Assembly (NCBI RefSeq): GCF_900115045.1
Contig: NZ_FOVC01000009.1
Location: 62,001-126,000 of the forward strand
Source: Izhakiella capsodis
GTDB taxonomy: Bacteria; Pseudomonadota; Gammaproteobacteria; Enterobacterales; Enterobacteriaceae
Length of the DNA stretch: 64,000 nucleotides
Direction of reading: 5' to 3'
Below the pieces are notes generated by a model, which made no database searches, was not told the origin of the DNA, and saw only the letters and a program-made list of their open reading frames with translations. Position numbers and translations under genes: made by a program. The first letter of the stretch is position 1. The number at the start of each line of letters is the position of its first letter. This document shows positions 44,269 through 52,641 of the stretch, piece by piece.

Positions 44269-45035
44269 TGTCTGATTTTTTTACACCGCGTGACCCACAG
44301 GGAATGCCGCAGCCGGTGACACTGGATGAGTCCATCGCCAGGCTAAAAACCTCACTGCTGAAAAATATCAAGCGCTCAGCCTACGTTTACCGCGTCGACT
44401 GTGGCGGCTGTAACGGGTGCGAAATCGAAATATTCGCCGCGCTGACCCCCATTTTCGATGCCGAACGCTTTGGCATTAAGGTGGTGCCGTCTCCGCGCCA
44501 TGCCGATATTCTGCTGTTTACCGGCGCGGTAACCCGCTCGATGCGTGTACCGGCGCTGCGCGCCTGGGAGTCGGCCCCCGACCCGAAAATTTGTATTTCT
44601 TACGGTGCCTGCGGCAACTCCGGGGGTATTTTTCACGATCTCTACTGCGTCTGGGGCGGCACCGATAAAATTGTGCCGGTGGATGTCTATATCCCCGGTT
44701 GTCCACCGACGCCAGCAGCAACGCTGTACGGCTTTGCGATGGCGCTGGGCCTGCTGGAACAAAAAATTCATGCCCGGCAGCCTGGTGAGCAGGACAGTCA
44801 GCCGGCGGAATTGCTGCATGCGGGAATGGTACAGCCGCTGCGGGTGCGCATTGACCGCGCCGCACGCCGCCTGGCAGGCTATCGCTACGGGCGACAGATT
44901 GCCGACAGTTTCATGGAGCATCTTTCACAGGGCGAAGAGGCGATAACCCGCTGGCTGGCAAGCGAAAATGATCCACGTCTGACGGAGATTGTCGATCAGC
45001 TTAATCTGCTGGTCATGCAGGAGCGCAGACCATGA
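44268..45035 (+). CDS. hycG: Hydrogenase 3 small subunit HycG (NuoB-like)
   Basis: 255-residue small subunit carrying the proximal [4Fe-4S] cluster next to the [NiFe] site. Cys ligands appear in VDCGGCNGCEIEIFA, FTGAVTR, SYGACGNSGGIFHD and IPGCPPTPAATLYG. The C-terminal extension (about residues 170-255) is helical as in E. coli HycG. Coupled to hycF and overlapping hycH by 4 bases. Confidence 0.96.
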   Translation: MSDFFTPRDPQGMPQPVTLDESIARLKTSLLKNIKRSAYVYRVDCGGCNGCEIEIFAALTPIFDAERFGIKVVPSPRHADILLFTGAVTRSMRVPALRAWESAPDPKICISYGACGNSGGIFHDLYCVWGGTDKIVPVDVYIPGCPPTPAATLYGFAMALGLLEQKIHARQPGEQDSQPAELLHAGMVQPLRVRIDRAARRLAGYRYGRQIADSFMEHLSQGEEAITRWLASENDPRLTEIVDQLNLLVMQERRP

Positions 45036-45442
45036 CAGGGCAAGTGGTATTCAGCCAGCTGAGGCGCAAGTTTATCGATGAAAGTCAGCAGACCTCAGCA
45101 CAGGCACAGCAGGTTATCTACTACGGGCTGGCCATCGGTCATCACCTCGGCGTTATTGACTGCCTGAGCGCCGCGCTGACTTGCCCTCTACAGGATTATC
45201 AGGAGTGGATTGCCACGCTTGAGGAGAACGGCGAAGCACAGCGTAAGATGGCGGGCGTAACGCGCTATGGTGAGATCGTGATCGATAGCCAGCACATCAC
45301 GATGCTCGCGAGCGCCTTTAACGCCGCGCTGCCGCAGCAATCGTCGCCGCAACAGGGCTGGAGTCGCAGCCTGTTGGAGATGCTGCACAACATCCATCGC
45401 GAACCGGCCATCTATCTGTTGGTAAGGCGGCAAGATGACTGA
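45032..45442 (+). CDS. hycH: FHL assembly protein HycH
   Basis: 136-residue accessory protein required for processing of pre-HycE in E. coli, not part of the final complex. Length is identical to E. coli HycH. Visible features are FSQLRRKFIDE at the N-terminus and YYGLAIGHHLGVIDCL; no cofactor motif is visible. Overlaps hycG by 4 and hycI by 8 bases. Confidence 0.92.
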   Translation: MTGQVVFSQLRRKFIDESQQTSAQAQQVIYYGLAIGHHLGVIDCLSAALTCPLQDYQEWIATLEENGEAQRKMAGVTRYGEIVIDSQHITMLASAFNAALPQQSSPQQGWSRSLLEMLHNIHREPAIYLLVRRQDD

Positions 45443-45890
45443 CGTTTTGCTTTGCGTGGGTAACAGCATGATGGGGGATGACGGCGCCGGACCGCTTCTG
45501 GCCGATATGTGCCGTCAGGCTGCGCGCGGCGACTGGGTGGTGATTGACGGCGGTAGCGCGCCTGAAAATGATATCGTCGCCATACGCGAGTTGCAGCCTG
45601 AGCGATTACTGATCGTCGATGCGACCGATATGGGATTGAATCCCGGTGATATACGGCTTATCGATCCGCAAGATATTGCCGAACAGTATCTGATGACCAC
45701 CCACAATATGCCGCTTAACTATCTGATAGATCAGCTTTGTGAAGATGTGAGCGACGTGCTGTTCCTGGGTATCCAGCCGGATATTGTGGGATTTTGCTAC
45801 CCGATGACGGCCGCGATTAAACACGCTGTCGAAACCGTCTATCTCAGCCTCGATGACCGGGATGCACCCGGCCGGTTCCCCGCCCTGTGA
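45435..45890 (+). CDS. hycI: HycE maturation endopeptidase HycI
   Basis: Nickel-dependent hydrogenase maturation protease that cuts the C-terminal tail of pre-HycE. 151 residues of the HybD/HycI fold with the metal-binding acids in CVGNSMMGDDGAG (Asp16 equivalent) and IVDATDMG, and the His in THNMPLNYL. It ends the hycA-I unit; the following 187 bases contain the regulatory region of hydN. Confidence 0.95.
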   Translation: MTDVLLCVGNSMMGDDGAGPLLADMCRQAARGDWVVIDGGSAPENDIVAIRELQPERLLIVDATDMGLNPGDIRLIDPQDIAEQYLMTTHNMPLNYLIDQLCEDVSDVLFLGIQPDIVGFCYPMTAAIKHAVETVYLSLDDRDAPGRFPAL

Positions 45891-45949
45891 TCCCGCCCAG
45901 TACAGCCTGAAATTATCCGATTGAACCTCACGCCGCAGCATCGACATCT

Positions 45950-45973
45950 GACATCGACATTAGTGTCGATGTC
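45950..45973. promoter_or_regulatory. FhlA-type activating dyad upstream of hydN-fdhF
   Basis: Arms GACATCGACA and TGTCGATGTC are a perfect 10-bp inverted repeat around TTAG, the strongest dyad of the cluster. A further copy of CATCGACAT lies just upstream (from 45939). It sits about 57-80 bases before the sigma-54 promoter at 46030, like the FhlA site of E. coli fdhF. Confidence 0.75.
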
Positions 45974-46029
45974 AACATCGAACAGCCCTGAAGAACAATA
46001 ATTAATATATAAAACAATAGGATAAAAAC

Positions 46030-46045
46030 TGGCACGATTTATGAA
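46030..46045 (+). promoter_or_regulatory. Sigma-54 promoter of hydN-fdhF-hypF
   Basis: TGGCACGATTTATGAA has a perfect -24 element (TGGCACG) and a weaker -12 (ATGA in place of TTGC). Transcription would start near 46057, so the in-frame ATG at 46045 cannot be used and hydN must begin at 46078. Confidence 0.65.
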
Positions 46046-46077
46046 TGATCCCTCTGTCGCTACAGCCGGAGAAGTCA

Positions 46078-46623
46078 ATGAACCGTTTCATTATTGCCGA
46101 TGCCAGCAAATGCATCGGGTGCCGTACCTGTGAAGTTGCCTGCGTCGTATCCCACCAGCAGGTTGAAGATTGCGCATCCCTGACGCCGCAAAATTTTCTG
46201 CCGCGGATCCATGTGGTTAAAGGCGTTAACGTTTCGATCGCGACGACCTGCCGCCAGTGCGAAGACGCCCCGTGCGCTAACGTCTGCCCTAACGGCGCGA
46301 TTACACGTCACCGCGATCATATCTCGGTTGAACAGCAGCGCTGCATTGGCTGCAAAACCTGCGTGGTTGCCTGCCCTTATGGTGCGATGGAAGTGGTGCT
46401 ACGCCCGGTAGTGCGTAATGCCGGTTCCGGGCTGAATGTGCTCACAGATAAAGCGGAAGCCAATAAGTGCGACCTTTGTCAGGATCAGGCGGACGGCCCT
46501 GCCTGTATCCGGGTCTGCCCGACCAACGCCATTGCCTGCGTTGACCGCGAAAAGCTGGAACAGCTCAGTCAGGAAAGACGCCGACGCGCGGCGCTGGACG
46601 GCGCTTCAATGCTGGCATTCTGA
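46078..46623 (+). CDS. hydN: FdhF-associated iron-sulfur protein HydN
   Basis: 181-residue four-cluster ferredoxin linked to formate dehydrogenase H; E. coli hydN mutants lose much FDH-H and FHL activity. Cysteine groups: CIGCRTCEVACVV, CRQCEDAPCANVCPNG, CIGCKTCVVACPYG and CDLCQDQADGPACIRVCP. Closely related to HycB but with the HydN-type start MNRFIIADASKC. ATG 46078 has GGAG 8 bases upstream. It precedes fdhF directly, whereas in E. coli hydN-hypF and fdhF are far apart. Confidence 0.94.
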   Translation: MNRFIIADASKCIGCRTCEVACVVSHQQVEDCASLTPQNFLPRIHVVKGVNVSIATTCRQCEDAPCANVCPNGAITRHRDHISVEQQRCIGCKTCVVACPYGAMEVVLRPVVRNAGSGLNVLTDKAEANKCDLCQDQADGPACIRVCPTNAIACVDREKLEQLSQERRRRAALDGASMLAF

Positions 46624-46664
46624 CCAGTCCACGCCCCTTTACTTGTTAATAACGGATTTGTCTG

Positions 46665-48815
46665 ATGAAAAAGATCACCAGTGTTTGTCCCTACTGCGGC
46701 GCAGGCTGCAAATTAAAGCTTGTTGTCGAAAACAACAAAATCATTCGGGCGGAGGCGGCTGATGGCATCACCAATCAGAACCAGCTATGCCTGAAAGGCT
46801 ATTACGGCTGGGATTTTCTGAACGATACAAAACTGCTGACACCGCGCCTGACCCAGCCGATGATCCGCTACCAGAAGGGCGGGAAGTTTCAGCCCGTCAG
46901 CTGGGATGAAGCGATTAGCTACACCGCGCAACGACTGAGCGACATTAAGCAAAAGTATGGCCCGCGCGCCATCATGACCACCGGGTCATCACGCGGCACC
47001 GGCAATGAAACCAATTATGTCATGCAGAAGTTCGCCCGCGCCGTGCTGAATACCAATAATGTCGACTGCTGCGCCCGCGTTTGCCACGGTCCAAGCGTGG
47101 CCGGTTTGCAGGTTACACTCGGTAGCGGCGCGATGAGCAATTCAATTAACGATATCGAAAACTCAAAGTGTTTACTGATCATTGGCTATAACTGTGCCGA
47201 TTCGCATCCAATCGTCGCACGGCGCGTAATCAAAGCAAAAGAAAATGGTGCGCGAATTATCGTCTGCGATCCCCGCCGCATCGAAACCGCCCGCATTGCC
47301 GATCAACACCTGCAAATCCATAACGGCTGCAATATGGCACTGGTCAACGCCTTTATCCACGTGCTGCTGGAAGAAGATCTCTACGATAAAGATTACGTCG
47401 CACGCCACACCGAAGGTTTTGAAGAAATGCGCGAGACGGTGAAAGACTATGCGCCAGAGAAAGTCGAGCTGATCGTCGGCGTCAGCGCCCGGCAGATTCG
47501 CCAGGCCATGCGCACTTACGCCGCTGCACCGTCCGCCACCATTATGTGGGGGATGGGTGTCACGCAATTTGGCCAGGCGGTGGACGTGGTCAAGGGCCTT
47601 TCGAGCCTGGCGTTACTGACTGGCAACCTGGGGCGTGAACACGTAGGCGTCGGCCCGGTTCGTGGACAAAATAACGTGCAGGGTGCCTGCGATATGGGCG
47701 TTATCCCTAATCAGTTTCCCGGCTATCAGAACGTCGTCGATGCGCAAATCCGCGAAAAATTCGCCCGCGCCTGGGGCATTGATCCGGCGTCGATGGATGA
47801 CCAGCCCGGCGTGCGTATTACTGAGGTGCCACATCTGGCGCTGGAAGGTAAAATCAAAGCCTATTACATCATGGGCGAAGATCCGCTACAGACCGAGGCG
47901 GATCTTGGCCTGGTACGCGAAGGCTTTGACGCACTCGATTTTGTCGTCGTGCAGGACATTTTTATGACCAAAACCGCCGAGGCCGCAGACGTGTTGCTGC
48001 CAGCGACCTCATGGGGTGAGCACGGCGGTGTATTCACCTGCGCCGATCGTGGCTTTCAGCGTTTCGAGAAGGCCATCGAACCGCAATATAACGTTAAGCG
48101 TGACTGGGAAATTATCAGCCTGATCGCCAGCGCGATGGGCTATCCCATGCAGTATGAAAATAACCAGCAAATCTGGGACGAGATGCGCGAACTCTGCCCG
48201 CAGTTCTACGGCGCCACCTACGAAAAAATGGGGGAGATGGGGCACGTTCAATGGCCGTGTCCGACCATTGAGCATCCGGGTACGCCTTACCTCTATCAGG
48301 ATAATCAGTTCGATACCCCCAGCGGTAAAGGCCAGCTGTTTGCCGCTGCCTGGCGTAAACCTGCCGAGCTGCCGGATGATGAATATCCGTTGGTGCTCTG
48401 TACGGTTCGCGAAGTGGGCCATTACTCCTGCCGCTCAATGACCGGCAACTGCGCTGCACTGCAATCGCTGGCCGATGAGCCAGGTTTTGTGCAAATTAAT
48501 CCGCAGGACGCCGCTAAGGCCGGTATCACGGATCGTCAGCTGGTATGGGTCAGCTCGCGGCGCGGCAAGGTGATTAGCCGCGCTGATGTCAGCGAGCGTA
48601 TTAACCTGGGCGCGGTGTATATGACTTACCAATGGTGGATCGGCGCTTGCAACGAGTTAACGCAGGATAATCTCGATCCGATCTCGAAAACGCCAGAGAC
48701 CAAGTATTGCGCCGTCAATATCAGTCAAATTGAGGATCAACAATGGGCTGAAAACTATGCGCAGACCACTTACAGCGCGATGAAATCACGTCTGCGCGAA
48801 GCGGTTTCATCCTGA
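46665..48815 (+). CDS. fdhF: Formate dehydrogenase H, cysteine variant (selenium-independent)
   Basis: Molybdopterin-guanine-dinucleotide enzyme oxidising formate to CO2 and feeding electrons to HycB. 716 residues (E. coli 715): N-terminal [4Fe-4S] ligands CPYCGAGC and CLKGYYGWDF, active-site segment NNVDCCARVCHGPSVAGL, PVRGQNNVQGACDMG, GEDPLQTEAD, and the C-terminal cofactor-binding REVGHYSCRSMTGNC and TYQWWIGACNEL. Residue 140, selenocysteine (UGA) in E. coli, is encoded by TGC (47082-47084), so no Sec machinery is needed and turnover may be slower. The catalytic His141 is kept. It follows hydN by 41 bases. Confidence 0.97.
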   Translation: MKKITSVCPYCGAGCKLKLVVENNKIIRAEAADGITNQNQLCLKGYYGWDFLNDTKLLTPRLTQPMIRYQKGGKFQPVSWDEAISYTAQRLSDIKQKYGPRAIMTTGSSRGTGNETNYVMQKFARAVLNTNNVDCCARVCHGPSVAGLQVTLGSGAMSNSINDIENSKCLLIIGYNCADSHPIVARRVIKAKENGARIIVCDPRRIETARIADQHLQIHNGCNMALVNAFIHVLLEEDLYDKDYVARHTEGFEEMRETVKDYAPEKVELIVGVSARQIRQAMRTYAAAPSATIMWGMGVTQFGQAVDVVKGLSSLALLTGNLGREHVGVGPVRGQNNVQGACDMGVIPNQFPGYQNVVDAQIREKFARAWGIDPASMDDQPGVRITEVPHLALEGKIKAYYIMGEDPLQTEADLGLVREGFDALDFVVVQDIFMTKTAEAADVLLPATSWGEHGGVFTCADRGFQRFEKAIEPQYNVKRDWEIISLIASAMGYPMQYENNQQIWDEMRELCPQFYGATYEKMGEMGHVQWPCPTIEHPGTPYLYQDNQFDTPSGKGQLFAAAWRKPAELPDDEYPLVLCTVREVGHYSCRSMTGNCAALQSLADEPGFVQINPQDAAKAGITDRQLVWVSSRRGKVISRADVSERINLGAVYMTYQWWIGACNELTQDNLDPISKTPETKYCAVNISQIEDQQWAENYAQTTYSAMKSRLREAVSS

Positions 48816-48950
48816 TCACAAGAGTAAATCTTCAGCCGTACCGGCGTGTCTGCCGACCAGCGCTATCCGGCAAGTGGAAGCGTTGGCCGGTCTTCAGAGC
48901 CACTCTTTTTTCTCTGCGTTTGTCGTGCGATTACGCATCGTTTTGTCAAT

Positions 48951-51182
48951 ATGACCCAATGTAACGGCACAATATTACAGGTTCGCGGCAACGTTCAGGG
49001 CGTAGGCTTTCGTCCCTGGGTGTGGCGGCTGGCACAGGAGCTGGCATTGACAGGCGACGTCAGCAACGATGGCGCGGGCGTCACCATACGCCTTGCCGGC
49101 GACGCCCGCGCATTTATTCACCGCCTCCGTCGGGAATGCCCGCCGCTGGCGCGTATCGATGACGTCACCATCACGGCCTGGCACTGGTCACGGCGACCCG
49201 CGGATTTCACTATCCGAGCCAGCACCGCAGGCTCAATCTGTACCGGGGTGGTGCCTGACGCCGCCACTTGCCCGGCCTGTCTGCATGAGATGCAGGACCC
49301 GGCACAGCGCCGTTACCGTTATCCTTTCATTAATTGTACCCATTGCGGCCCGCGCTTTAGCATTATTCGGGCGATGCCCTACGATCGCGCGGTGACCAGC
49401 ATGGCTGATTTTACCCTTTGTCCGGCCTGTGCGGCAGAATATCACTCGCCCGACGATCGCCGCTTTCACGCTCAACCGCTGGCCTGCCCTGAATGCGGGC
49501 CTCAGCTGAGCTGGCAGGCGCCGGGACAGCCTTCACAAGAAAAAGAAGCGGCGTTACAGGCCGCGATCGCCATGCTTAAAAGCGGCAAGATCGTTGCCAT
49601 CAAAGGTCTGGGGGGGTTTCACCTCGCCTGCGATGCGCAAAATGAGGCCGCCGTACAACGCTTACGCTTGCGTAAGCAGCGGCCGGATAAGCCACTGGCC
49701 GTGATGTTACCCCCTGCCATCGCTGACCAGTTATCCGCACCGGTGAAGGCGCGGCTCAATGAGGCAGCGGCACCGATCGTGGTGGTCAATAAGCGCGACT
49801 TACCGCTGTGTGCTGCCATCGCGCCAGGGCTGAATGATGCAGGCATTATGCTGGCGGCTAATCCATTACAACACCTGTTGATGGCGGGCGTTGCGGGGCC
49901 GCTGGTGATGACATCCGGTAATCGTAACGGCCTGCCCCCTGCGCTGAACAATGCTCAGGCGCTCAAGGATCTTGCCGGTATTGCCGACGGCTGGCTGCTA
50001 CATAATCGTGACATCATCCAGCGGCTGGACGACTCCGTTGTCTATGCCAGCGGCGAGACCCTGCGTCGCGCCAGAGGGCTGGCACCGGACGCGCTGGCGT
50101 TGCCGCCCGGATTTAAACCCGTCCCGCCGCTGCTCTGCCTCGGGGCCGATACCAATAACACGATCTGCCTGACGCATGGCGACCAGGCCGTTCTCAGCCA
50201 GCACTTGGGCACTCTCGATAGCGAACCCGTACAGCGTCAATGGCATCAGACGCTGACCAGCCTGCAACACGTCTGGCAGTTGCGACCCCAGCTGATCGTC
50301 ACCGATGCTCACCCTGGCTATTACGCCACCCGGCAGGAATTACACCCTGACATCCCCAGGAAGAAAGTGCTCCACCACCATGCCCATGCCGCTGCCTGCC
50401 TGGCAGAACACCGCTGGCCACTCGGCGGCGGCGAAGTGATCGCCCTGGTGCTGGATGGCATCGGCTGGGGAGCGGATGGCGCACTGTGGGGGGGCGAATG
50501 CCTGCGCGTTGACTATCAGCACTGCGCGCGCCTTGGCGGCCTGCCGCCCGTCGCGCTGCCCGGCGGCGATTTGGCGGCCCGTGAGCCGTGGCGTAACCTG
50601 CTGGCGCAATGGCAGACCTTCGTCCCTGACTGGCAGAAGCACCCGCAGGCTGAAAAGCTGGAGGTATTTCCCTGGCGACCGATGGCCCGCGCCATTGCGC
50701 GCGGAGTTAATTGCCCCGTGGCGTCTTCCGCGGGAAGATTATTTGACGCCGTCGCCGCTGACATCGGCTGTACCCCGTTACGGCAAAGCTATCAGGGACA
50801 GGCTGCCTGTCGTCTCGAAGCGCTGGCATTACGCGCCGGGTCGCTTGATCATCCACTCACGCTACCCTTTATTGACGGCACCCTGGACATGGCGACGTTC
50901 TGGCACCAGTGGCTTAACTGGCAGGCACCTGTCGCAGCGCGCGCCTGGGCATTTCACGATGCGCTGGCGCACGGCCTGGCGCAGATGGCGTCTTATTACG
51001 CCCGCCGCGACAACATCGCCACCATCGCCTGCGCGGGTGGCGTGCTGAACAATCGTCTGCTGCGTGAGCGTCTGCGTGTGTGGCTGGCAGATTATCACTT
51101 ACTCCTGCCGCACGCCCTGCCCGCCGGTGATGGTGCCATTGCTTATGGTCAGGCGGTCATTGCCGCCGCCACGTTTTGTTAA
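48951..51182 (+). CDS. hypF: Carbamoyltransferase HypF
   Basis: Makes thiocarbamate on HypE from carbamoyl phosphate and ATP, the first step of CN ligand synthesis. The 743-residue protein (E. coli 750) has an N-terminal acylphosphatase domain (GNVQGVGFRPWVWRLA), two zinc fingers (CPACLHEM ... CTHCGPRF and CPACAAEY ... CPECGP), a YrdC-like domain (IKGLGGFHLACDA, KRPDKPLAVM type sequence RPDKPLAVML) and a Kae1-like domain (HHHAHAAACLAEH, IACAGGVLNNRLL, GDGAIAYGQ). ATG 48951 (MTQCNGTILQVRG) is chosen by homology; the frame runs open to 48846. The preceding 135 bases contain no clear promoter. Confidence 0.95.
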   Translation: MTQCNGTILQVRGNVQGVGFRPWVWRLAQELALTGDVSNDGAGVTIRLAGDARAFIHRLRRECPPLARIDDVTITAWHWSRRPADFTIRASTAGSICTGVVPDAATCPACLHEMQDPAQRRYRYPFINCTHCGPRFSIIRAMPYDRAVTSMADFTLCPACAAEYHSPDDRRFHAQPLACPECGPQLSWQAPGQPSQEKEAALQAAIAMLKSGKIVAIKGLGGFHLACDAQNEAAVQRLRLRKQRPDKPLAVMLPPAIADQLSAPVKARLNEAAAPIVVVNKRDLPLCAAIAPGLNDAGIMLAANPLQHLLMAGVAGPLVMTSGNRNGLPPALNNAQALKDLAGIADGWLLHNRDIIQRLDDSVVYASGETLRRARGLAPDALALPPGFKPVPPLLCLGADTNNTICLTHGDQAVLSQHLGTLDSEPVQRQWHQTLTSLQHVWQLRPQLIVTDAHPGYYATRQELHPDIPRKKVLHHHAHAAACLAEHRWPLGGGEVIALVLDGIGWGADGALWGGECLRVDYQHCARLGGLPPVALPGGDLAAREPWRNLLAQWQTFVPDWQKHPQAEKLEVFPWRPMARAIARGVNCPVASSAGRLFDAVAADIGCTPLRQSYQGQAACRLEALALRAGSLDHPLTLPFIDGTLDMATFWHQWLNWQAPVAARAWAFHDALAHGLAQMASYYARRDNIATIACAGGVLNNRLLRERLRVWLADYHLLLPHALPAGDGAIAYGQAVIAAATFC

Positions 51183-51197
51183 TCAAGGAAAATAATC

Positions 51198-52226
51198 ATG
51201 TTACACCTGCCGGGCATTAAGCACTCACCGGGCGCGTTGCTGATGCTGGCATTGATAACGCTCAATCTGCTTGCCTGGGGACTGGCGTTTTATCTGTTTC
51301 ATCAGACACCTGCCCTGATGGCCGCCAGCCTGCTCGCGTGGAGCTACGGCCTGCGTCATGCGGTAGATGCCGACCATATTGCGGCGATCGATAATGTCAC
51401 GCGCAAAATGATGCAGCAGGGTCAGCGCCCCTGTGGTATCGGTGCCTGGTTTTCTCTTGGGCATTCGACTATCGTGCTGCTGGCCTCCATGGCTATTGCA
51501 GCAGCGGCCAGCGCTTTCGGTCAAAAAATAGCGTGGCTTCACCAGGTCGGAAGTACCATCGGCACCGCGATCTCCGCCTTTTTCCTGCTGATGATGGCGT
51601 TGGTTAATCTGGTGATCCTGCGTGACCTGTGGCATCGCTTCGCCACACTCAAACGCGGTGAATCGGGTCCGGATGATGAACAGACCACCGCCGTCGGCGG
51701 TATTGCAACCTGGCTGTATCGCCCGGCGTTCCGTCTGGTAAGCCGGAGCTGGCATATGTATCTGGTTGGCTTGTTGTTTGGTCTGGGATTTGATACCGCC
51801 ACGGAGATCGGCGTTCTGGGTTTGTCAGCCGTTGGCGCGGCCAGGGGGATGTCAGCCTGGTCGATCATGGCTTTCCCGCTCCTTTTTGCCAGCGCTATGG
51901 CGCTGGTTGATAGTCTGGATAACCTGATTATGCTCGGCGCTTACGGCTGGGCATTTAACAAACCCCAACGTAAGCTCTATTACAATATGACCATCACCGC
52001 GACTTCCGTTGCAGTCGCGCTGGGCATCGGCGGGCTGGAAGCGCTGGGGCTGATGGCGGATAAATTTGCGCGAAAAGGCGTGTTCTGGCAATGGGTTGGC
52101 CGTCTGAATGACAGTCTGTCCAACGCCGGATTTGTCATTGTTGGGCTGTTCATCCTCTGCTGGCTGGTATCACTACTCAACTACTACCTGCGTCGCTATG
52201 ATGCTCTGCTAAGTGGTAAGCACTAA
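51198..52226 (+). CDS. NiCoT-family nickel/cobalt permease
   Basis: 342-residue high-affinity Ni2+/Co2+ transporter of the HoxN/NixA family with eight membrane helices. The family signature RHAVDADHIAAIDNVTRK in helix 2 supplies metal-binding His and Asp residues. LGHSTIVLLAS, GLGFDTATEIGVLGLS and the LFASAMALVDSLDNLIMLG segment are the other three diagnostic motifs. It starts 15 bases after hypF, so it most likely supplies nickel for HycE under the same FhlA control. E. coli uses the NikABCDE importer instead, so this is a variation of the FHL cluster. Confidence 0.93.
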   Translation: MLHLPGIKHSPGALLMLALITLNLLAWGLAFYLFHQTPALMAASLLAWSYGLRHAVDADHIAAIDNVTRKMMQQGQRPCGIGAWFSLGHSTIVLLASMAIAAAASAFGQKIAWLHQVGSTIGTAISAFFLLMMALVNLVILRDLWHRFATLKRGESGPDDEQTTAVGGIATWLYRPAFRLVSRSWHMYLVGLLFGLGFDTATEIGVLGLSAVGAARGMSAWSIMAFPLLFASAMALVDSLDNLIMLGAYGWAFNKPQRKLYYNMTITATSVAVALGIGGLEALGLMADKFARKGVFWQWVGRLNDSLSNAGFVIVGLFILCWLVSLLNYYLRRYDALLSGKH

Positions 52227-52641
52227 TTAAACCAGCTTTGACGCTCAGCGTAAACTCAAGGGAGTTTCTGCCCTGAACCCTGGTCGCCAGCAGCTCGGAC
52301 TTTCGGCGAATGACGTCGCGTTCAGACGACACTGTCACTACGGATGAGCAGCCGTATTTAATCAAAAAATCGCTGATGTTGAACGCTATCAATCGTTGCG
52401 GCTGTCGCTAAGCGCCTGTATCCCTTTTTTTCATTTATTCTGGCCTGACATCCAACGTCTTCAGGCGTTTTATCAATGCCGTTTGTCGACGTTAATGCGT
52501 TATCCGACTTAAAAATCACATCCTCATCACACGACAAAACCTTTTTTGGCTGGCTCACTATCGGACTGCCATTATTTTACTAAGATTAATCTGGACACGG
52601 ACTAATCCCGTGTTTTTATCAAAATATTAATGGAGATAGCG
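52227..52641. other. Intergenic region at the right end of the FHL cluster
   Basis: 415 bases with no supported ORF. Composition becomes less GC-rich from about 52380. I see no convincing terminator, repeat or integrase remnant, although this is the right boundary of the FHL cluster. Confidence 0.4.

Noticed and set aside
47082..47200. Selenocysteine insertion (UGA plus SECIS) in fdhF
   Set aside because: The codon is TGC and the frame is open throughout; no UGA to decode.
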